Shown: one piece after another, positions 57,420 through 64,000 of the stretch
How the letters are laid out: every line of letters begins with the position of its first letter
Numbering within the stretch: the stretch's first letter is position 1
Assembly (NCBI RefSeq): GCF_024166365.1
Contig: NC_064819.1
Coordinates: 203,323,293 to 203,387,292 of the forward strand
Origin: Elephas maximus indicus
Lineage: Eukaryota; Chordata; Mammalia; Proboscidea; Elephantidae
DNA length: 64,000 bases
Direction: 5' to 3'
Position numbers and translations under genes: made by a program
Notes under the pieces: model-generated
Seen by the model: the letters and a program-made list of their open reading frames with translations, nothing else
What the model was told of the DNA's origin: nothing
Database searches by the model: none

Positions 57420-57900
57420 GGCTTGGGATCAAGGCCCAAGCGGACTGGCCTGGGAGTTGGGGGTCTCGGGGTTCGCGCGCGCGCAACCCTTTCGGGCCGT
57501 TAGGCGGGTCTCGGCCCGCGGGCAGCACCTCTCAGGCCACTCCGGAGGAGTCCCAAGGCCTCGTTTGGTTCCCAGCCTGGCGGTTCAAACTGGCAAGACT
57601 ACACCCCTACGCGTTCTCCCCGAGTGATTCCAGGGCGCAGAGCCGCGTAAGGGCCTCAATCCTGGACGCCCAGCTTCCATGTGAGCACCCTCCTACTCCG
57701 GACGGCCTGAGCAGCCCGACCGCTTCTCCTGCCTGCTGGCCTCTCCTCTCTCCAGCCCAACCTGCAGCCGCCCTCTGCCACCTCCCTTCCCGCCCCCATC
57801 TGGCTACCGGTGTAAAAGGCTCTGAAGTGCCTCCTGGCGCCGAGGGAGACCTGACCGCAAACCGAAGTTCCGTAAGGAATACTGAAGGGGCAGGCGGCAA
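57420..57900. promoter_or_regulatory. CpG-rich block, left part of TBPL1-side island
   Basis: GC- and CpG-dense, with an alternating CG run (cgcgcgcgcg) at about 57475. The 105-codon minus frame (57607-57924) has no domain. It may be an upstream or divergent promoter paired with the island at 58.3 kb. Confidence 0.5.
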
Positions 57901-57939
57901 AAATGTGGCAGAAGTTCCCTGCATTATCCACCCATCTAC

Positions 57940-58310
57940 CTATCCATCCTTCTATCCCCTATCACTGGTTTCAGGACTAGGATTAGAATTCCGTAGTGAG
58001 ATTTTTATCGCGACGTCGTAAATGAACGCATTTAAATTGAAAAAAATTAAAAAGTTTTTCAGACAGAAAACAAGTCTCATTTAGTTGTTCAGGACTAACT
58101 TTACCAATTATGTTGAATGGTGAACCTTTTCTGTAAGTTGAACAAGCAAAGGGAAAATTCTAAGGCTTTGACGACAAAATTAAAGCCGGTTTATAACATA
58201 TTGTACGGCAGAAATTAAGTACATATGTTTAGGTATCAATTAAAAATCTACAAGGGAGACAGTTTTTTTCAGAATCTTTTAAAGCAGCTCTCAAGCAAAA
58301 AATAAAAGTC
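57940..58310. other. AT-rich spacer between two CpG blocks
   Basis: No gene or repeat recognised. Confidence 0.4.
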
Positions 58311-58319
58311 CAGCCCACT

Positions 58320-59060
58320 GCCCTAGAGCGCCCCCCCAACCCGTGCCTGGCCAAGCTCTAGGGCAGGAAGGGTCTGGCTCGGTGACCAGCAAGGAGGAAG
58401 GCAGAGTGGAAGGGGAGGGAGAAAGTGACGGGAACAGTGAGAGCCGGAAATGTGTGGCTAGCGAGGAACCGAGTAGCGCCCAGTCCGGCGGCGCTCTAGC
58501 CTTCGTGCGCGTCTCTATGCTCCCCCGCGTCTCCTCTATTTATTGTCGCGGGGAAGCAGCGGCTGCCCTGTACCCGGAACAACAAAGCCCGAAAGACGGA
58601 GCCCGAGCCTCAGGGGCTCCTAGCAACCGGCCGGGGCGGGAGTTCCATGGAGACTGGGGAGCGCGCCCGCCTCATCATCATCCTTGTCCTCCAGCTTATC
58701 CTTCGCGTCCGACGTTACCGGCAGCAGCGCTGCCGCCGCGTCCTCTGCCGCAGCCCCCTCTTCCCACGGTAACCCCGTCGGCGACCCTTGGCGGGGGTGG
58801 GGGGGTGCGGCGGAGCGGCCTGAGTGCCGGGTGCTGGGCTGCGGGGCGCGGGGCGCGGGGCCGGCGTGCGAGCCGGGGCGGTGTTCGGGTGAGGCATGCG
58901 GGGGCAACGGACTGGACGGGAGGAGCTGGGGTGGGGGAAATCAGTCGGCGAGCCCCGGGAGGGTCGGCTTCCTACGAGGACGGGGCGCTACTGGGGAATC
59001 CCTTTAGGGATAACGGGGTGGGGGTGGGGCCTTACCGGCTGGGAGCGTTATCTAGCCGGT
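58320..59060 (+). promoter_or_regulatory. TBPL1: CpG island, inferred TBPL1 promoter and first exon
   Basis: Very high GC and CpG. ETS-like gccggaaat at about 58443 and an NRF1-like tgcgcgtc at about 58506 are typical of housekeeping promoters. A possible exon ends at cccacg|gtaacc (58768/58769). The assignment to TBPL1 (TBP-like factor 1, a core promoter factor) rests on human gene order and spacing, not on coding sequence: no TBPL1 codon is seen to 64000. Long open frames (301 codons at 58343-59248) reflect the lack of stops in GC-rich DNA. Confidence 0.55.
58647..58772 (+). CDS. Possible 41-codon upstream ORF in the inferred TBPL1 first exon
   Basis: An ATG in good context (ttccATGg) opens a frame METGERARLIIILVLQLILR.. 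with a hydrophobic stretch followed by Arg-rich sequence. If unspliced it ends at TAA 58770-58772, and the GT of a plausible splice donor overlaps that stop. It may be a regulatory uORF, a small membrane peptide, or chance. Confidence 0.25.
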   Translation: METGERARLIIILVLQLILRVRRYRQQRCRRVLCRSPLFPR

Positions 59061-60460
59061 GCGGTGCGAGAAGAGAGGCGTTTTATTTTTCTGTTAACCA
59101 CAACCGGGAAAGACAGGGGAAGGGAGAGTCCCGACTGTCTGCGGAGCCCTCCTCACTCAGGAGGGACCGTGTAAAGATGCTGGGGGTCCTTTGCTTCTCA
59201 GGAAACTTCCAGCGGCCTCTCTGCCTCGGCGGGAAGGCTTCCGAATAGCAGCTTCGTCGGTTCCTGGTTCTGGCGATACCAGCAGCCCCACTTGATTATT
59301 ATATTTTTAAAAACAAAATCGGGTTTGACGAAGAAGAATCTGGAACTGGGGAAGATAAAATAAGTTGTAGGTAGGGCTAAGCAGGGTTGAGGGTCGGGAA
59401 AAGCGCTTAGTAATAGTCCCAAAAGTAAATCTAATAGAGAAGGACGAATTTTAGAAATTGCTCCTTCTGCCGAGATGTGCATCTGCAGATTTTGAGCGTG
59501 ATTACTGCTGTAAGACTCCAAGTGCATCCAGTCCACATCTGTGAGCTGTCTGACTGCATCTGTCACCTGCAGTTCTAAAGCCTCACTGGCTTTAACTAGT
59601 GTGTTCGTGTAGAGTTAAATAAAAAAAAAAAAAGTGCCTTAAAATTAGTGGTTCAAGAAAAGGGAACAGACTTGGTGTGATTTTTGTGTGAAGAAGCAAT
59701 GACAGGTTCCCTCGGAAAACTGAAAAAGAGAAGACTGTTCAGGCATCCTGGCATAATCTACAGTTTTTGAAAGTTTGAGAAAAAGGGTAGTTCATTCAAA
59801 CCTAGAAAGGACTTTTATCACTATTTGGTTTAAAGAGTTATTCACAGTTTGATATTTACAGTTAAGGTCTCATCAGTTTCTGCTATTTCTTTTAAGCCTT
59901 ACATCACAAACTGCTTAATGGTTTTATACTTTTCAAAGCCATTCTAGGTCAGTAAATGAGGTTAGTTATATGTGGGATACTGAAAAGGGCACATATACAT
60001 ACCACAGTAACACCATTTTTTGTGTTCAACGGGAACAAAGCTCTTTATATAAAGTTAAAAGTTAAGGATGAAAACAAAATGAATAAATCATGTAAGCAAT
60101 CATGTCAGTAACAGCTTATGGTTGCCTCCTACCTCTTTTCGTAAGCCTGACTGCTCTTAAGCAAAAATGTGTCATCCTTACCCCAGCCCTCTCTTTTAGT
60201 ACTTTCTGCCATCAAAATCAGTATCAGAAATTGTAAGACTGCTAATATGTGCCCTTGATTGGTTGACTGATTTCTTGAGTGAGAGAATACAGAGTTTTAA
60301 ACTCAGGCAAATTCATTTTAAGCTTTTTTAATCTCACACTGAGATCTATGCAAAGAGGTGGGCAGTTTCCTTTAACAGGGGTGGGAAGTGTGACCATTGG
60401 GAGCCTTAAAATTGCCTGAGACTCTTAAGAGGAAAAACCCAGTATTGTCATTTTTGGAGT
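59061..60460. other. Putative TBPL1 intron 1, first part
   Basis: CpG falls away after about 59250. AT-rich, repeat-poor sequence with no exon recognised. Confidence 0.4.
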
Positions 60461-60815
60461 AAGCCCTGGTGGCACAGTGGTTAAAAGCTCAGGCTGCTAA
60501 CCAAAAGGTCGGCAGTTCGAATCCACCAGCTGCTCTTTGGAAACCTATGGGACAGTTCTACTCTGTCTTACAGGGTATCTTTGAGGCAGGACTCGGAAAC
60601 CCTGGTGGCATAGTGGTTAAGTGCTATGGCTGCTAACCAAGAGGTTGGCAGTTCACATCCACCAGGCACTCCTTGGAAACTCTATGGGGCAGTTCTACTC
60701 TGTCCTATAGGGTCGCTATGAGTCGGAATCGACTCGACGGCAGTGGGTTTGGTTTTTGGTTTTTATGAGGCGGGATCACCTCGATGGCAATGGGTTTGGT
60801 TTTGTTTTTTGGTTT
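60461..60815 (+). mobile_element. Short-form AfroSINE split by another
   Basis: Outer copy 60461-60594 and 60766-60815. The host repeat tgaggcaggactc (60582) recurs as tgaggcgggatc (60766) around the inner copy. Confidence 0.9.
60595..60765 (+). mobile_element. Young short-form AfroSINE
   Basis: Nearly consensus copy with a complete tail (gggtcgctatgagtcgga, then atcgactcgacggcagtggg). A good reference for the short subfamily in this window. Confidence 0.95.
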
Positions 60816-62614
60816 AGTTGCTTAGTCTAATAGCTGTTCTTCTGTGAAGGATATACTGAGGGATGCCCACCCTGAGGCTGTTGGATGTTGGGTCACAGGA
60901 TTTTCATAGTGCTTATGAGACTGCCAACAGATACTGCCATCAAACTCACTTCACCTAGACTTTATCTCCTATTGCCTCTTTGCCTTCTGTGTTTGAGTGG
61001 GAGTCAAGCCCCTAGCTTCCGCCTTTGTTAACAGCCCAGTTTGTGCTCTGCCTGCTCTCCGCCCCAACACTTCCAATGTTTGGTGTTGTCTTAGTTCCTC
61101 TCCTTACTTAACTGTGTCCCAGTCAAAATAATTTTTTATGCTATTTTCTTTCGGAGTTTTCAACATATGTCCTTGGCCTGTATATACTTTTCATTAATGT
61201 TACTTTGTTGCATTTCCATCTGTATCTCTCCCCTTTATTTGGAGAATTGGATTGGTCATGTCAGATGTTCTGTGTTCGTTCTGAATAGCTGTTGGTTGTG
61301 CAGTACAACAAGCAAGAGCCTTATCCTGAGAATCAAGAGATTGTATTGAAATAAGACATGCAAAAATATTGAACTTTTCAGAATGAATGGGTTTTTAGAA
61401 GTCCAAGTTAATACTAAAACTAGTGTTAACACTGTAGTTGTAAATATACCTTTTTAAAGGTGAAAGTATTATAAAGCCTGCTGTGTGTTTTAGGTTGAAC
61501 CATAGATTTTTGTAATTTGTGTTAAAAAAAAAATCATTCTTTTTTGTTCATTTTGCAGCTGAAAAATTACTTTGTCAAATTTGAGGGAACTATTTTAAGT
61601 TATTTCCACAATATATGTGAAAATTCTCACATCAAAATTTATGAATGTATACATATATGGAACATGCAGAATTTACTGTAAAGTAGGATAAATACATATG
61701 AAACATCCACAGCTGAATATATTTGGAGACTATTATTTCTTACGGATGTGAGACAGTATTTAAAAATCAGCAGGTAATTGTATGATCTAGTTGACTGTGT
61801 CAGTGCTATATTCAGGTGAGGGAGGCCAGTAATAACCTGGGGGTTGATTTCCTTCTGTTGCATCATAGATCATGGGATGAAAGTATTGTTATGAAAAACA
61901 AAGTTTAAATTGATTTAGAGGAATTTATTTTTATGGTAGAATGTTTTCACTATGTCTTAGTCAAAACCTGTAGTGTTTTGAAAATTTAGCTGTATTGTGA
62001 CGTTTAAAGTACTAAAGATTTCCTGAAATTATATTCTTATTTGTTGCACCTTTCATATGCGTGATACCATATCAGGTGTACAAAGCTGGTTGAAAGGCGC
62101 TTCTCTTCAGATGCTTCTTGTGCACTTGTAGATAGCAGAGAAATGACATTATATACGGGTAACAAAATAGGACACAATTTTGAATTTGAGATCCTTTATT
62201 ACATACTGCCTGGTACTGAACTTATTGCTGTGTATCATCTTAATTTCGACATGCCTGCTGAATTAGAAGGCCCTCGAGGACCAGGACTGTGAGTTGCCAT
62301 CATGTTCTTGTGTATGTGTGTGTTTTGAAGTTTAAGGTGTTAATAGATTATATATGTGGATGTGTGTGTATCTATATGTATCTATGTATTTCACTTCAGG
62401 AGAATCGATAAAGAGGGCCTTAACCAGTAGACTGAGGGGAACCTTTTTGAAATCTAATTCTTGATGCCTAAAATTTCAACTTCTGATCCTGGCTGTAGGG
62501 ATGGAAGTTATAAACAGCAAAAATTCTTCAAATGTGATTAGGTCTTGTTCTTAACCAATTCAGAACAGTAAAAATAATGGCTTACCACTTAAGGAGGTTT
62601 CAAATGTGTGATGC
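60816..62614. other. Putative TBPL1 intron 1, nothing recognised
   Basis: AT-rich, with no SINE or gene recognised over 1.8 kb, a long repeat-free stretch for this window. No TBPL1 coding exon seen. Confidence 0.4.
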
Positions 62615-62825
62615 CAAAAAAAAAACAAACCCAACACATTGCTGTTGAGTCGATTCTGACTCATAGTGATCCTATAGGACAGAGTAGAACTGCCCCATAG
62701 GGCTTCCAAGGCAGTAAATCTTTACAGAAGCTGATTGCCGCATCTTCCTTCTGTGGAGCTGCTGGTAGGTTTGAACCGCTGACTGGTTAGCAGATCAGGA
62801 CTTAACCACTGTGCCACCAGAGCTC
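62615..62825 (-). mobile_element. Long-form AfroSINE
   Basis: 'gttgagtcgattctgactc', 'cagaagctgattgccgcatc', head ending 'gtgccaccagagctcct'. Confidence 0.93.
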
Positions 62826-62967
62826 CTTCAAACAGGTAACAGATTATGTAAACAAAGTTTTTGCGGTCTACATAGACAAATTTAATTTTCGTCCTGTGAT
62901 ACAACCAACCTTTTATTCAGAAGAGAGAGGGAGTGTGTGTGAAAAAGCAGGATTCCGAAAGTGTGTC

Positions 62968-63156
62968 ATTGTTGTCGGATGCTGTCGAGTTGGTTCCATC
63001 TGACAGAGTAGAACTGCCTCATAGGGTTTCCTAGGCTGTAATTTTTACAGGAGCAGGTTGCCAGGCCTTTCTCCCATGGAGCCGCTGGGTGGGTTTGAAC
63101 TGCCAACTTTTCGTTTAGCAGCCGACTGCTTAACTATTGTATCACTAAAGGACTCC
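62968..63156 (-). mobile_element. Long-form AfroSINE
   Basis: (TTG) tail start, 'gatgctgtcgagttggttcc', 'aggagcaggttgccaggcc', and a degraded head. Confidence 0.9.
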
Positions 63157-63734
63157 TTTATCCTAGGACTAAAAGGTAATAAAATTCCTAATTTGATTTT
63201 TAATGGCTGATTTTTGTGTTGGGAAGCATGCTGCTGGGAACTCTTATTAAATGTCAAGAAAACATTTTAAGGTGAATTCTGAAACTGTTCAAAATCAGTC
63301 TTCATATGGGAGTCAATATGACACTTCAAAATTTCACAAAAAATGCTGCACAAAAGTTTGGCCATTGGCTACTTTCACCATGGAGAAAGAATACTAAAAA
63401 TCAGAAGGTCTGTTAACGGCAGTTTTCTGAGGACACACGTGAATGGCTTTAGTACTGGATTGTGCCTAGCATGGTGGACAACTGTCCGTAGACATTGGTC
63501 CATGGAATTTTTTTTTTTTTTTTAAGCGCATTTGGTGTTGACTTCCAACATCCTAAAAGTAGTTAAAAAAAAAAAAAAAATTCCCATTAACTAAATGGTT
63601 CCAAAGAATCAGATGTTACCCCCCGTACCTGATGAATTACAAGTATTTTCATTGTGAGGTAGAATGAAGTTTAGATCAAAATCAGTTAGATTTTCTAGGG
63701 ATTCGGGTTGGGTGTAGTTGAGTATAGCTTTAAA
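63157..63734. other. Intergenic or intronic sequence with T and A runs
   Basis: A T18 run (63509-63526) and an A16 run (63566-63581) face each other, with ggaat and attcc outside them. No gene. Confidence 0.4.
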
Positions 63735-63950
63735 GGTTATGGACTCTGAACACAGTCCCCGTTGCCTTGATGCAGCATCATAGCTATGCTGCTTATTAGC
63801 TAGATGGCCTTAAGTTATTTAACTGCCCCGAGCCTCAGTTTCTCTTTGGCAATATGGAGTTAATATTAGCACTACCATATAGGGCTGCTGTGAGCATTGA
63901 GTGCAAAACATTTAGAATAGTGCTTAGCATCATTAAGAGTTGAATTAATA
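63735..63950 (+). repeat. MIR-like SINE
   Basis: 'ggttatggactctgaacac', 'ctgcttattagctagatgg', 'gagcctcagtttctctttgg' and 'gggctgctgtgagcattg' follow MIR from head to core. Confidence 0.8.
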
Positions 63951-64000
63951 TTAGCTGGTGCCAGCAGTAGTGGTACTAGTAGTGGTTAGTACATTAAAGG

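Noticed and set aside
58343-59248. 301-codon plus-strand frame in the CpG island
   Set aside because: Low-complexity Gly/Arg/Pro/Ala sequence in stop-poor GC-rich DNA, non-ATG start, no family signature.
59061-64000. TBPL1 coding exons
   Set aside because: I looked for the expected N-terminus of the TBP-like protein in all frames by eye and did not see it; probably further right.
1-64000. CRISPR arrays, bacterial operons, ribosome binding sites
   Set aside because: The window is a mammalian nuclear genome; the regular repeats are SINEs, LINEs and microsatellites.

Overview
This is a mammalian nuclear genomic window with one complete protein-coding gene. Dozens of AfroSINE copies are present, together with RTE-type LINEs that carry the same 3' tail. 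Many of the SINEs are a short form lacking the middle block, which as I recall marks the hyrax/sea-cow/elephant group. The source is therefore an afrotherian, most likely a paenungulate such as an elephant.

The gene is TCF21 (capsulin/epicardin/POD-1), a class II bHLH transcription factor, on the + strand at 5825-8306. It has two coding exons (5825-6274 and 8217-8306), a phase-0 intron, a GC-rich promoter and a poly(A) signal at 8741. The 179-residue product is complete. The far right (57.4-59.1 kb) holds two CpG-rich blocks. From the human gene order (TCF21, then TBPL1 about 60 kb downstream on the same strand) I infer that this is the TBPL1 promoter and first exon. The TBPL1 coding start is not visible and should lie beyond the window.

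Between these two points (about 10-57 kb) the sequence is almost entirely stacked retroelements. From left to right: GC-rich blocks just downstream of TCF21; AfroSINE clusters (12-15 kb); an RTE fragment (16-17.6 kb); an old L1 split by a nearly full-length younger L1, itself split by a truncated L1 (18.3-27.5 kb); an old minus-strand L1 split by a solo LTR and a Tigger-type DNA element (27.5-30.2 kb); SINE-rich sequence (31-36.7 kb); another old minus-strand L1 split by SINEs, an ERVL LTR and an RTE (37.8-44.5 kb); MaLR-type LTRs and ERVL-like proviral remnants (46.8-56.2 kb) with an RTE insertion; and SINEs up to the CpG island. No tRNA, rRNA, microRNA or CRISPR feature was recognised.

The most unusual signal is a set of small poly(A)-poly(T) blocks, or poly(T)/poly(A) blocks, each bounded by a short direct repeat of the host sequence (12713, 29805, 31605, 32068, 53080, 53363, 53770). 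They look like retrotransposition events that inserted only homopolymer, in some cases primed from both target strands. Identification of all repeat families is by eye and memory; no database search was possible.
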